Below the pieces are notes generated by a model. It was not told the DNA's origin. It saw nothing but the letters and a program-made list of their open reading frames with translations, and made no database searches. Position numbers and translations under genes: made by a program. 64,000 nt of DNA from Bacteroidota bacterium (GTDB lineage: Bacteria > Bacteroidota > Bacteroidia > Cytophagales > Cyclobacteriaceae). Location: NCBI GenBank assembly GCA_018266055.1, contig JAFDYT010000015.1, positions 62,001 through 126,000 on the forward strand. The letters run 5' to 3'. Shown here in pieces: positions 45,684 through 57,647 of the stretch (position 1 is its first letter; each line of letters opens with the position of its first letter).

Positions 45684-45720
45684 AATTCTCTGGCGTGACC
45701 CGTCAGAGAATTTTTTATTT
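45684..45720 (+). terminator. Terminator after the glycine-rich gene
   Basis: AATTCTCTGGCG (45684-45695) pairs with CGTCAGAGAATT (45701-45712) over a 5-base loop, with one G-U pair, followed by TTTTATTTT. It lies 22 bases after the stop codon. Confidence 0.92.
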
Positions 45721-45856
45721 TAATCCAGGACAGTCATGTCTTTCATCTCATTCACTGACCAAAATCAGCATCGCTGAGAACGCAAGTCATGAGCGTTTCG
45801 GCATCTTCACGTTATCTTAGAGCAGTGCAGAAAATTGCACCTAATCCTTTAACAAT

Positions 45857-46345
45857 ATGGTTGATATGCCAATTATTGCTTCTACTGACAGAAGTCTGCT
45901 CAAATCCAGGATACTGGAGGCAGGAATAGCTCAGCAAAAAAAAGTAATGGAAGACTTTCGCCGTAGGATTAGTGAGATTATGGCTAGTGAATCCAGCGAA
46001 AGCGAAGAATACGATTCCCATCAGCAATCGTTCCGGTCTGAAACCATGGCAGAAGTAAGTTTGCTCTCCGATCAACTTAATCTGGTGAGTCATGAACTCG
46101 ATCAGTTGATGCACCTGCAACCTTACTACAATGAAAAGCATGTTTCTGCCGAATACGGTACGGTGGTTAAAACCGACAAAGAGATATTTTTCATTTCCTC
46201 CGGCATCGAAAGGTTTTATGCCGATAATATCCCTTTGATTGGCCTTTCAGTACACAGCCCTCTTTACCTTGCTATGAAAGGAAAAAAGGTAGGTGAATCT
46301 TTTGCCTATGGAGGAATTACCTACTGCATTGAGGAAATATTTTAA
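45857..46345 (+). CDS. GreA/GreB-like protein
   Basis: 162 residues. An N-terminal coiled-coil-like helical region (about 12-90) is followed by a GreA/GreB C-terminal-type domain: EYGTVVKTDKEIFFIS, IGLSVHSPLYLAMKGKKVGESF and a final YCIEEIF strand. The SPL-x-x-A-x-x-GKKVG block is the family mark. The coiled-coil tip of true Gre factors bears two acidic residues; here the acidic stretch ESSESEEY (about 45-52) lies in that region, but equivalence is uncertain. It may bind RNA polymerase under stress. The next gene is 23 bases downstream. Confidence 0.78.
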   Translation: MVDMPIIASTDRSLLKSRILEAGIAQQKKVMEDFRRRISEIMASESSESEEYDSHQQSFRSETMAEVSLLSDQLNLVSHELDQLMHLQPYYNEKHVSAEYGTVVKTDKEIFFISSGIERFYADNIPLIGLSVHSPLYLAMKGKKVGESFAYGGITYCIEEIF

Positions 46346-46368
46346 CACGTGTTTTAAGGTTCACTTTT

Positions 46369-46896
46369 ATGAAAGCATTCATTCACGATCTCAACCAGGC
46401 CCTCACCTACAGCCTGGAAGGCATGTACGACGCCGAAAAAAAACTACAACAAGCCATTCCCGGGTTTAGTAAGAATATTACAAGCCCTGATCTGAAGAAA
46501 GCCCTGAAGAGCTTTGGTGCCAACCGGAAAGATTGCCGCACCAAGCTGAAGCGCATCTTCAGCTATCTGCTGGCCGGCCCTTTCCAACGCAAGAATACCA
46601 TCATGGATCAGATGATTCACGAGGCAGCGCTGGCCTTTAAGTTAGCGCCGATGAACGAGCTGAAGGAAGTGATGTTTATTGAGCATCTGCTTACCATCAA
46701 CCATTACCAGCTATCTACCTACCACCAGTTGAAGGCCAAAGCTGATTTTCTGGAGTTGCATGCCGTATCTGAATTGCTTGATGAAATCATCACCTTACAG
46801 AAAGAGACTCAGCACGAGTTGATTGCCCTTTGCACGATCACTACACGAAATGTGTTGCAGTTCGAAGACGAGCGCGCACTGGCGTTTGAAGTATAG
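46369..46896 (+). CDS. DUF892 ferritin-like protein (YciE/YciF type)
   Basis: 175 residues and wholly helical. The family start FIHDLNQALTYSLEGMYDAEKKLQQAIP is clear, with the conserved Tyr-Asp-Ala-Glu-Lys motif where a metal ligand lies. Later helices include MIHEAALAF and the pair HLLTINHYQLSTYHQL, and a last helix ETQHEL. DUF892 proteins are stress-linked diiron-type proteins. The gene lies directly after the GreA-like gene and probably shares its transcript. It is convergent with the GH3 gene, with 20 bases between. Confidence 0.85.
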   Translation: MKAFIHDLNQALTYSLEGMYDAEKKLQQAIPGFSKNITSPDLKKALKSFGANRKDCRTKLKRIFSYLLAGPFQRKNTIMDQMIHEAALAFKLAPMNELKEVMFIEHLLTINHYQLSTYHQLKAKADFLELHAVSELLDEIITLQKETQHELIALCTITTRNVLQFEDERALAFEV

Positions 46897-46916
46897 CGTT
46901 ATTCGTTTGGGTACAG

Positions 46917-49226
46917 TTACTTTCGCACCAATTTGAACCTCGTTTTCAGAGGGCCTACTGTAAGTGTAAAATATCCGTCTTCCAGAATTTGCTTTCCTGT
47001 TTTGTCGGGGAACCACAAGCTCTCGCCGGGCTTGATCACAAAGCTGTATTCTGCTGATGCACCCGGCGCAAGAGTTTTCTTTTCATAAAATTTCAAGTCA
47101 CGGATCGGCCTGGCCAAACTCGCTACTTCATCGAATAAAAACCAAAGCACGGCCTCTTTTCCTTCTCGGCTGCCCGTGTTCTTCACCGTTACTGTTGCTT
47201 TAATCTCACCCAATTCCGAAGCGATCACCGAATCGCTCAACACAAGATTGCTGTACTCAAAGGTAGTGTAGCTAAGTCCTGTGCCGAAAGGCACCAACGC
47301 AATGGGGTTGGGTATCTCGTGGGCAAGAAGTACTTCGCTGATCTTGTGGTTGTGGGGTACCAGCCGATTAACCGCATTCGGAAAGTTGAAACTCATCTTC
47401 GCACTGGGATTTACCTTACCGCTGATGATTTCTGCAATGGCCTGACCTCCCTGAAAGCCGGGAAGTCCTGCAAACAAAACGGCCTTGCATCCGCCGTACA
47501 CTTTGGTAATCACACGCGGTCTTCCGCTCACCATCACCAACACCACCGGCTTCTTTGTGGCTTGCGCGGTTTCGATCAGCAAGAGTTGATCGTCCGGTAG
47601 CGTAATGTCCTGAATGCTTCCGAATCCTTCAGAATACGACGGCTCTCCTACTACCAGGATCAAAGCATCGGCACTAGCTGCTTTTGCCTTTAGTTCAGAG
47701 GCATTGGATGCCAATACAACTTTCGACTTCGGAAATTCACTTTGCAATCCTGTAAACACTGTTTGCATTTCGGCGGGGTACAGCGTTTCGTCGTTGGTCA
47801 TCCATCGCAATGTCCAGCCTCCTGCCAGCGCGCTCTTAGAATTGGCATTGGGTCCGGCCACCACGAGGTTTCTTACCTTAGCAGGATCCAGTGGCAATGT
47901 GTTTTCATTTTTCATCAGCACGATCGATTCGCGCGCCGCTTCAAGTGCCTTCGCTTTGTTTTCGGCTGCGCCGATGCGGTTAAACCGGTCGTTGCGCGGA
48001 TACGGGTTTTCAAACAAGCCAATCTCCAGTTTCATACGCAAGATGCGGGCTACGCTTAGGTCAATGCGTTCCTCGGTGATCTTCCCTTCTTTCACCAGCG
48101 CATTCAGGTGATCGCCAAAGTCAGTGGTGTACGGCGTCATCGCCATGTCAATACCGGCGGTGATGGCCTGATAGGTTGCGTCTTTTTCATTCGCTGCCGT
48201 GCGATGATTGCGGTATAGCCTGACTATATCTTCCCAGTCGGTCACGCAGACTCCTTTGAACTTCAGTTCATCGCGCAACAGTTGTGTCAGCAACCGGTAC
48301 GACGAGTGTACAGGCTCTCCGTTGACTTCGCCGCTATTCACCATCACCGATTTGATTCCTGCGTCAATGGCAGAGCGGAAAGACGGCACATGAAATTCGT
48401 ACATGGCTTGTTCCGACATGTCGGTCTCCCCTCGGTCCCACCCGTATTTCGGATCGGAATATCCTAAAAAGTGTTTCGCGGTAGCGGCCATTTTATACGG
48501 CGCTATTTCGGTTTCGCCCTGAATGGTGTTAATAAAAATAGTGGACATCGTTTTCGACACATACGGCGACTCACCCAGCGTTTCGTAATAGCGACCCCAC
48601 AGCGGGGTGCGCGCAATGTCGAGCACAGGAGCAAACAACCACAAATGCCCAATGTCAGCCGTTTCAATGGCAGTCACGTGCGCCATATCGGCCGCAAACT
48701 GATTGTTGTACGTTGCCGCCGTGTTTATCGCATGAGGAAACACGGTACCACCTTTCAGGTAATTTGGCCCATGCATGTGATCCACACCATATATAATGGG
48801 AATCTTCAGGCGCGATACTTTCATGTTGTAGTCCTGAATATCCTTGTAAAACTGATACCATGTTTCGGGTGGCTCGGCGACGCCATTTAAAAACGATCCC
48901 ACATAATACTTGCGCAGAATCTTTCCCAACTTGGCAGTATCTACTTTGGTAGTAATGCTCAAGTCACTGCCTGCACCCCAATTGGACTGAGTGACAATCG
49001 TGGAGTTGTTCAACTGTGTCATTTGCCCGATCTTCTCTTCCATAGACATCTGACTAAGGAGGTCATCAATCTTCTTTTCGATGGCCTGGTTGTCGGTTCG
49101 TTCAGCCTTTCTTCGCTCAGCAAGGCTCATCGAACTTTTGACGACAGCACTATCTTTTACTGAGCATCCGGTAGCCAAGGCAATAAGGAAAACAGCGCAG
49201 GCCAACGTTAAAATTCTAAGAGGCAT
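46917..49226 (-). CDS. Glycoside hydrolase family 3 beta-glucosidase-like lipoprotein
   Basis: 769 residues from the ATG at 49226. The frame continues upstream to 49343 but only this start gives a lipoprotein signal (ending ALATGC, Cys21). The GH3 N-terminal barrel shows IPIIYGVDHMHGPNYL, AATAKHFLGY, and VCVTDWEDI with the nucleophile Asp. The second alpha/beta domain and a C-terminal fibronectin type III-like domain follow. It removes beta-linked glucose or xylose from oligosaccharides, likely on the periplasmic side. It is divergent from the SGNH gene. Confidence 0.93.
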   Translation of the reverse strand: MPLRILTLACAVFLIALATGCSVKDSAVVKSSMSLAERRKAERTDNQAIEKKIDDLLSQMSMEEKIGQMTQLNNSTIVTQSNWGAGSDLSITTKVDTAKLGKILRKYYVGSFLNGVAEPPETWYQFYKDIQDYNMKVSRLKIPIIYGVDHMHGPNYLKGGTVFPHAINTAATYNNQFAADMAHVTAIETADIGHLWLFAPVLDIARTPLWGRYYETLGESPYVSKTMSTIFINTIQGETEIAPYKMAATAKHFLGYSDPKYGWDRGETDMSEQAMYEFHVPSFRSAIDAGIKSVMVNSGEVNGEPVHSSYRLLTQLLRDELKFKGVCVTDWEDIVRLYRNHRTAANEKDATYQAITAGIDMAMTPYTTDFGDHLNALVKEGKITEERIDLSVARILRMKLEIGLFENPYPRNDRFNRIGAAENKAKALEAARESIVLMKNENTLPLDPAKVRNLVVAGPNANSKSALAGGWTLRWMTNDETLYPAEMQTVFTGLQSEFPKSKVVLASNASELKAKAASADALILVVGEPSYSEGFGSIQDITLPDDQLLLIETAQATKKPVVLVMVSGRPRVITKVYGGCKAVLFAGLPGFQGGQAIAEIISGKVNPSAKMSFNFPNAVNRLVPHNHKISEVLLAHEIPNPIALVPFGTGLSYTTFEYSNLVLSDSVIASELGEIKATVTVKNTGSREGKEAVLWFLFDEVASLARPIRDLKFYEKKTLAPGASAEYSFVIKPGESLWFPDKTGKQILEDGYFTLTVGPLKTRFKLVRK

Positions 49227-49368
49227 AGCAGGTTTGTTTTTAGGTATGATGAAGGTACTAAAATTTGAATCGGCATGGAAATCAAAATTGTACAATTGCC
49301 GGTCATGATGGAACGGTTTTGTAAATGCGTAAAAACAAACCATATTGAATCCATTAAATCGTCATTCC

Positions 49369-50046
49369 ATGCAAAAGTCTTTCCTCTTTCTCTGCTTTAC
49401 ACTTATGAGTCTTTCACTTTCTGCTCAAGATTGGGCTAACCTGAAGCGATACCAACCCGACAATAAAAAAGCCGGACTTCCCCGAGCAACTGAACAGCGC
49501 GTAGTCTTCATGGGAAACTCAATCACTGAGGGTTGGGTTCGGATGGACTCAGCCTTCTTTCAAAGCCGGTCATACATAGGGCGTGGCATCAGCGGCCAAA
49601 CTACTCCACAGATGCTATTGCGTTTTCGTCAGGACGTCATTAACCTTAAGCCTGCCGTGGTGGTGATTCTGGCGGGGACCAACGACATTGCCGGCAACAC
49701 TGGCCCCGCTACGCTGGAAGAAATTCTTGGCAACATCGTCTCGATGGCCGAACTGGCGAAAGTAAATCATATCAAAGTGGTATTGTCATCGGTATTACCT
49801 GTGTTCGACTATCCGTGGAAACCCGGGTTGCAGCCGGCTGAAAAAATCGTGGCGCTGAACAAGATGATTAAAGACTATGCCGACACGCACGACTGTGTTT
49901 ATCTCGACTACTTTACTTCCATGGCCGATGAGCGCCACGGCCTGAAGTCTACGCTTGGCGACGACGGCGTGCACCCCAACCTTGCCGGATACAAAATCAT
50001 GGAGCCGCTTGCCGAAAAGGCGATTACAGCAGCCTTAAAGAAGTAA
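49369..50046 (+). CDS. SGNH/GDSL hydrolase, exported
   Basis: 225 residues from the ATG at 49369, with a signal peptide (about 1-18, LSAQ). Blocks of the SGNH family are clear: block I VFMGNSITEGW with the nucleophile Ser, block II GRGISGQTTPQ with Gly, block III LAGTNDIAG with Asn, and block V DDGVHPNLAGY with Asp and His. It is an esterase or acetylhydrolase, in this lineage often for acetylated sugars. The divergent GH3 gene suggests joint action on polysaccharide, but the link is inferred. Confidence 0.92.
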   Translation: MQKSFLFLCFTLMSLSLSAQDWANLKRYQPDNKKAGLPRATEQRVVFMGNSITEGWVRMDSAFFQSRSYIGRGISGQTTPQMLLRFRQDVINLKPAVVVILAGTNDIAGNTGPATLEEILGNIVSMAELAKVNHIKVVLSSVLPVFDYPWKPGLQPAEKIVALNKMIKDYADTHDCVYLDYFTSMADERHGLKSTLGDDGVHPNLAGYKIMEPLAEKAITAALKK

Positions 50047-50156
50047 GTTTTTCTCAAGCACTTTTACCCTACTCTGCTACTGATTCCTATCATAGTATTA
50101 AATCACCATTGCATTTAGTTTTAGCTTAAATTAGGAGAAACAAAATCTCCCTGGCT

Positions 50157-52688
<2,532 letters not shown>

Positions 52689-52693
52689 TCATG

Positions 52694-55498
52694 CTATCCC
52701 AGGGATTCCTTTTCACGTTCAGTGCTATACGCGCTGGGAGCTACACCAAATCGTTTTTTGAAACGCTTGGCGAAATAAGACTGATCATTAAATCCTACCG
52801 CGTAAGCAATCTGCGACAGCGTATCGGTCTTTGCTCTGATCATTTCAGAAGCCCGTTGCAGACGGATTTCGTTAATAAACTCATTCGGCGACATCCCTAC
52901 GATGGCTTTTAGTTTACGGAATAACTGCGCCCGACTCACGTTCATGTCAGCCGCAAACTCTTCCACGCCATACGTTGCGTTATCCAGATTGGCAAGCACC
53001 AGATCTCTAACTTTAACCAAAAAGCGTTCGTCTAGAGAAGGCTCATGGCTTTCCTCAAGGATCAATGACAACGGTTCAGTAGTACTGCCGATTTGCTGCT
53101 TGTATTTTTCAGCTAGTTTTTTCCTTTGCTCGAGCAAATTGGTCGTACGCAACGATAACTCTTCAGTGGAAAAAGGCTTCGCCAGGTAATCGTCCGCGCC
53201 GGTCTTCAGTCCCGCTAGCCGCGATTCCAGATCGGCTTTTGCTGTCAGCAAGATTACCGGGATATGACTGGTGCGCTCATCCGACTTAATTTTCTCGCAC
53301 AATTCAACTCCACTCACGCGAGGCATCATTACATCTGAAATGATAAGGTCAGGTACATGCTCTGTGGCCAGCGCCCATCCTTCTTCCCCATTTGCGGCGG
53401 TGAGTACACTATAGTTCTCTTTAATTACAGTCTGCAGGAATTTACGGAGTTCGTCATGATCTTCTACCAGCAGTACTGTGGGTCTACCTGGTCCTTCGGT
53501 ATCTTCTTCAGTGGTATTGTCTTCTTCTGTTGCACTCGTTGTTGCAATAGCAGGCAACGGTTTTTCCATCTCAGTTTTGCCTTCGGTAAAATGAGCGTGC
53601 GTAAGCTTCGCGACGGTGGCGGGCAACGACACAATGATAGTAGTACCTTCACTCACTTTGCTTTCTAACCGGATGGTTCCACCATATAAGTCCACCAGTT
53701 CTTTTACCAACGCGAGCCCCAGTCCAGTGCCTGGCAGATCGTGCGAAGTACTCCGTACCCTGTAAAAAGAAGAAAATAGATGCTTTTGTTCTTCGGGGGC
53801 AATTCCAATCCCCTTGTCAGCAACGGTAATAAGCAGTGTCCCCGTTTCCGTCTTATTCGTCACCGTGATAGAAACACTTTTTCCGGCGGGGGTAAACTTA
53901 AAGGCGTTGATCAGTAGGTTGTTTAAAATCTTTTCAAATTTATCGGCATCAAACCACATCGCATCTTCAGTCAGTTCAAAGCTTTTCTGAAACATAATTT
54001 GTTTGCTTTCAGCCAATGAATCAAACGAGGCGGTGATCACACGCACAAACAGCGCAAGATTTCCCTTCTTCACAGTAAGCTCCATCTTCTTTGCTTCAAG
54101 CTTGGAAAGGTCCAGCAGGTCATTCACCAGGGAAAGAAGTTGATGCGCATGTCGCGAAATTTGATGGTATTGATTTTTCACTACAATGGGAAGCTGGGCA
54201 TTTTTCCGAAGTTCATCTTCCACGGGAGTAATAATGAGGGAAAGCGGGGTTCGGAACTCGTGCGAAATGTTGGCAAAAAAACGCGACTTCATCTGATCGG
54301 TTTCTTGCAATTTGCTGTTCAATTCTTGCTGTACCTCCAGCAAATGCTTTATTCTTTTGTTGTTGGCACGTTGCAACCTGTAAATAAGAAAGGAGGCGAG
54401 CACCACTACAATCAGTCCACCGGCCAGAAACCATTGCTTCAGGTTTTGAATTTGTTCCTGCTGTTGCAAAGACCGGATGGTTTGTTCTTTTTGTTCTACC
54501 TCAAACTTCGTTTGTATGGTGGCTACCTGTGCGGCTTTTTCTTTATTGAAAATACTGTCGCGCAACTGATCTTTCAGTTCTTCATACCGAAAGGCTTCGG
54601 TGTAGTTTCCCTTTGCCCTCTCCAATTGTATCCGGAAATTGTAGATTTCCAGCGTGGTACTCTTGTCGAGTTTTTTCGCCAGTCTCTCAGCATTATTAAA
54701 GACGTCTTCGGCTTCTTTGAAACGCTTTAGTTGAGTGTAAATGATTCCCAGGTTAGTGTAGTTCAGCGACCGCACTAGGTTGTTTTGTAATTTCTCCTTA
54801 TCCAGAAACTCGAATGATTTACGGATGGCTTCGAGTGCCTTATCGTATTGCTCCCGGCTCACATATACATCCACTAGGTTGGAGTAGACACCAGGCATCG
54901 ATTCTTTATCGCCAATTTCTGTTAATAGCCTAAGGCTCTCTAACGATTTGCGTTCCGCCGAATCATACATGCGCATGTGCGAAAGAAGAGCAGACTGATC
55001 ATTAAGTACGTAGGCCAGGTCAAGTTTCAGGTTAGTCTTTCTTAAAAGAGCCTCACCCTTTTGATAGTATTCCAACGCTTTGGGATAATTGTTATCCGCG
55101 AAGTATATGCCTGCCAGCAATTGCAATGATTGTATTTTGCCTCGCTCAAAATTCGCGTTCTCGCACACTTTCTGCATGGTATGTGCATATTCAATCGCCT
55201 TTTCAAAATCGCCTTGCTTCATGTAGCAATGACTTAAATTGCCGTACGCAAAGCCCAGTCCTTTAAGATCATTTATTTTTTCAGAAATCCGCAAAGCCTG
55301 TTCGGCATGTTTTTTTGCCGACAACAGGTCTACGGATGATTCATAGAAAAACATATAACGCAGTATTTTGGCCTTCAGGGTATCCTCCTGCGGATGCTTT
55401 TCAAGTTCTCTTTTTAGGCTGTCAAGTTCTCTGCCTTGTGCAAGGCATGCGGTGAGCGATACAATTAAGAAATAAATACAAAAAGCTGCTCTTCTCAT
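52694..55498 (-). CDS. Hybrid two-component regulator with TPR sensor and AraC-type output
   Basis: 934 residues, one protein for the whole phosphorelay. Signal peptide (1-20), then TPR repeats (about 30-335), a coiled coil, one membrane helix (about 353-372), HisKA with the phospho-His in ANISHEFRTPLSLI, an HATPase domain with INAFKFTPAG and GTGLGLALVKEL, a Ser/Thr/Glu-rich linker, a receiver with DVMMPRVSG, and a C-terminal AraC HTH with FAADMNVSRAQLFRKLK and IAYAVGFNDQSYFAKRFKKRFG. The TPR input replaces the usual propeller of polysaccharide sensors, so a protein or peptide signal is likely. A palindrome GGACAC-GA-GTGTCC (55515-55528) lies just upstream. Confidence 0.94.
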   Translation of the reverse strand: MRRAAFCIYFLIVSLTACLAQGRELDSLKRELEKHPQEDTLKAKILRYMFFYESSVDLLSAKKHAEQALRISEKINDLKGLGFAYGNLSHCYMKQGDFEKAIEYAHTMQKVCENANFERGKIQSLQLLAGIYFADNNYPKALEYYQKGEALLRKTNLKLDLAYVLNDQSALLSHMRMYDSAERKSLESLRLLTEIGDKESMPGVYSNLVDVYVSREQYDKALEAIRKSFEFLDKEKLQNNLVRSLNYTNLGIIYTQLKRFKEAEDVFNNAERLAKKLDKSTTLEIYNFRIQLERAKGNYTEAFRYEELKDQLRDSIFNKEKAAQVATIQTKFEVEQKEQTIRSLQQQEQIQNLKQWFLAGGLIVVVLASFLIYRLQRANNKRIKHLLEVQQELNSKLQETDQMKSRFFANISHEFRTPLSLIITPVEDELRKNAQLPIVVKNQYHQISRHAHQLLSLVNDLLDLSKLEAKKMELTVKKGNLALFVRVITASFDSLAESKQIMFQKSFELTEDAMWFDADKFEKILNNLLINAFKFTPAGKSVSITVTNKTETGTLLITVADKGIGIAPEEQKHLFSSFYRVRSTSHDLPGTGLGLALVKELVDLYGGTIRLESKVSEGTTIIVSLPATVAKLTHAHFTEGKTEMEKPLPAIATTSATEEDNTTEEDTEGPGRPTVLLVEDHDELRKFLQTVIKENYSVLTAANGEEGWALATEHVPDLIISDVMMPRVSGVELCEKIKSDERTSHIPVILLTAKADLESRLAGLKTGADDYLAKPFSTEELSLRTTNLLEQRKKLAEKYKQQIGSTTEPLSLILEESHEPSLDERFLVKVRDLVLANLDNATYGVEEFAADMNVSRAQLFRKLKAIVGMSPNEFINEIRLQRASEMIRAKTDTLSQIAYAVGFNDQSYFAKRFKKRFGVAPSAYSTEREKESLG

Positions 55499-55807
55499 AA
55501 ATAGCTACAATTAGGGACACGAGTGTCCTCATAAGCCAGCCTTAGGTGCGACAAAAGTAATGCAAACAATTCATCCGCCGCAACTGTCCGGAATTGTGTC
55601 CGCTATTGATCACTTCGAACAGTTCGCATTGCCTTTAATTGATTTGAATCCGTTTTCAGATCGAATTCTCCGATTCTCAAATACTAGCAGTAGAGATTAT
55701 GAAAGGGTAACTGCATAGATGCCCATAGGCTAATTGATTCTGATGCGTCATCGAATGCTTCGCTTGGCAACTCCCGGGGTGGTTGATGCGTTCCAGACAA
55801 TTCTTTT
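55499..55807. other. Intergenic region upstream of the hybrid regulator
   Basis: 309 bases between two minus-strand genes. It holds the palindrome GGACACGAGTGTCC (55515-55528), which is 17 bases before the regulator ATG and may be an operator, and two TGTCCG motifs nearby (about 55586-55605). No good coding frame, terminator or known RNA was recognised. Confidence 0.4.
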
Positions 55808-56752
55808 TCACCCCCCCGCCTTTCCATACGCTTCAATAATATCCCGCACCAGTTTGTGGCGTACTACGTCGCGCTCGTTGAGTTCTACAAAGCCAATCCC
55901 TTTGGTCTGATTAAGGATGCGTACCGCTTCTTTCAAGCCCGACTTTTGATTGTGGGGCAAATCAATCTGCGACGTGTCGCCAGTGACGATCATCTTCGAG
56001 TCTGGACCCATGCGGGTGAGGAACATTTTCATCTGCATGGGGGTAGTGTTCTGCGCTTCGTCGAGCAGGATAAAGGCATTGTGCAGCGTACGTCCGCGCA
56101 TATAGGCCAGAGGCGCAATCTCGATAATCTCACGCTCCATATAAAACTTCAGTTTCTCGTATGCCAGCATGTCGTTGAGCGCATCGTAGATGGGGCGCAG
56201 GTAAGGATCGATCTTCTCTTTCAGGTCGCCAGGCAAAAAGCCAAGGTTCTCTCCTGCCTCTACCGCGGGTCGTGTGATGATGATCTTCTTCACCACTTTG
56301 TTCTTGAGCGCTTTCACAGCAAGTGCTACGGAGATAAACGTCTTACCCGTACCGGCGGGCCCGAGGGCAAACACAAGGTCATTCTCTTTCACCGACTGCA
56401 CCAGCTTTTGCTGGTTGACAGTCTTGGCTTTGATGGCCGCACCCCGTGTGCCAAAAATGATGACACCATCGGGCGAGTCGTCGGGCACAAACTCCTGACG
56501 CTCCTGCGAGATATAGCCGCGCACATTCTCTTCAGTGATTTTACCAAACTGATGAAAGTGATCGACCAGCGCATTGAGGATGTCAGTAATCTGAAGGATG
56601 TCGGGCGACTCTCCTTTTACCAGGATCTCGTTGCCGCGCGAAACGATGCGGCTTTTAGGAAACGCCGAGGCCAGTTCGTTGATGTTTTTGTTTTCAATGC
56701 CCAGAAAATCAAGCAATGAAACGTTTTCGAGTGTAATAGTTTTTTCGATCAA
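55808..56752 (-). CDS. PhoH-family ATPase
   Basis: 314 residues. The start is a TTG at 56752; no ATG lies nearby, and the following residues IEKTITLENVSLLDFLG match the beginning of PhoH proteins, so TTG is the best call. An N-terminal KH-like region is followed by the PhoH domain with Walker A GPAGTGKT, ITRPAVEAGENLGFLPGD, Walker B FILLDEAQNTT and VTGDTSQIDLP. PhoH is a cytoplasmic ATPase linked to RNA metabolism. The 3' end carries a run of seven G on the coding strand next to the stop codon, encoding the final Gly-Gly. Confidence 0.93.
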   Translation of the reverse strand: MIEKTITLENVSLLDFLGIENKNINELASAFPKSRIVSRGNEILVKGESPDILQITDILNALVDHFHQFGKITEENVRGYISQERQEFVPDDSPDGVIIFGTRGAAIKAKTVNQQKLVQSVKENDLVFALGPAGTGKTFISVALAVKALKNKVVKKIIITRPAVEAGENLGFLPGDLKEKIDPYLRPIYDALNDMLAYEKLKFYMEREIIEIAPLAYMRGRTLHNAFILLDEAQNTTPMQMKMFLTRMGPDSKMIVTGDTSQIDLPHNQKSGLKEAVRILNQTKGIGFVELNERDVVRHKLVRDIIEAYGKAGG

Positions 56753-56823
56753 AGAGTAAAGTGGTTGAAATGATTTAATTTTGAACAGTAAATTTAAGAA
56801 AAAGTTCAGCGCCTTTTATACTG

Positions 56824-57597
56824 ATGGCCATCGTCACACTTCTCACCGACAGCGGGGAAACCGACCACTACGTCGCCGCCATCAAGGCAAAAATACTGAG
56901 CGTCAATCCGGGACTTACGCTGGTGGATATCAGTCATCGCATTCAGTCGTGCGATATTGGCCATGGCGCCTTTGTATTAAAAAGTGTATTTCGTGATTTC
57001 CCCAAAGGCACCGTACATCTTGTGGGCGTTGATGCCACAGGTCCTGCGGGCGGCACAGCGGTAGCCATTCAACTGGAAGATCATTTCTTTGTAGGTGCCG
57101 ACAATGGACTGTTTGGTTTGATCAGCGACAAAGCGCACCAACAACTTGTCGATATTAATTCCGTCAACCCGGTGGCGAGTTCATTTCCCGAAAAGGACAT
57201 CTTCGCACCGGTAGCCGCCAAGCTCGCCAGCGGCGTAGCCATCACTACATTAGGCAAACCATTGGCATCGTTCAAGAAGATGATTGGCCGCTCGGTCAAA
57301 GCTACACGCAAAATCATCGCCGGTCATGTGACGCGGGTGGACAGCTACGGAAACCTGATTACCAACATCACCAAAACCGACTTCGATATTTTGAGTAAGG
57401 ACAAAACCTTTACGATACAATTTTCGGGTGAGAAGTTCAGAAAGATACACACCGCCTACTCGCAGGCCGAACAAGGCGATTGCTTTCTGATCTTTAACAG
57501 CATCGGCTTTTTGGAAATTGGTATTTATAAAGGTCGCGCCAACGAACTGCTGGGCATGGAGTACGACAGCGCCGTGAACATAACTTTTGATGAGTAG
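56824..57597 (+). CDS. SAM hydroxide adenosyltransferase (DUF62)
   Basis: 257 residues. The family motifs are LLTDSGETDHYVAAIKAKI with the catalytic Asp, DISHRIQSCDIGHGAFVL, VVGVDATG-like VGVDATGPAGGT, DNGLFG, and a C-terminal domain with GHVTRVDSYGNLITNI and INITFDE-like end. The enzyme hydrolyses S-adenosylmethionine to adenosine and methionine. It is divergent from phoH with a 71-base gap. It is the only other SAM-related gene in the window besides the riboswitch, but it is 35 kb away. Confidence 0.93.
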   Translation: MAIVTLLTDSGETDHYVAAIKAKILSVNPGLTLVDISHRIQSCDIGHGAFVLKSVFRDFPKGTVHLVGVDATGPAGGTAVAIQLEDHFFVGADNGLFGLISDKAHQQLVDINSVNPVASSFPEKDIFAPVAAKLASGVAITTLGKPLASFKKMIGRSVKATRKIIAGHVTRVDSYGNLITNITKTDFDILSKDKTFTIQFSGEKFRKIHTAYSQAEQGDCFLIFNSIGFLEIGIYKGRANELLGMEYDSAVNITFDE

Positions 57598-57647
57598 CCT
57601 TCTATAGACATAAGATACAAGACAAAAGACTAGAAATAACGACGACC

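Noticed and set aside
49227-49343. Longer N-terminus for the GH3 enzyme
   Set aside because: Only the ATG at 49226 places a proper lipoprotein signal at the N-terminus.
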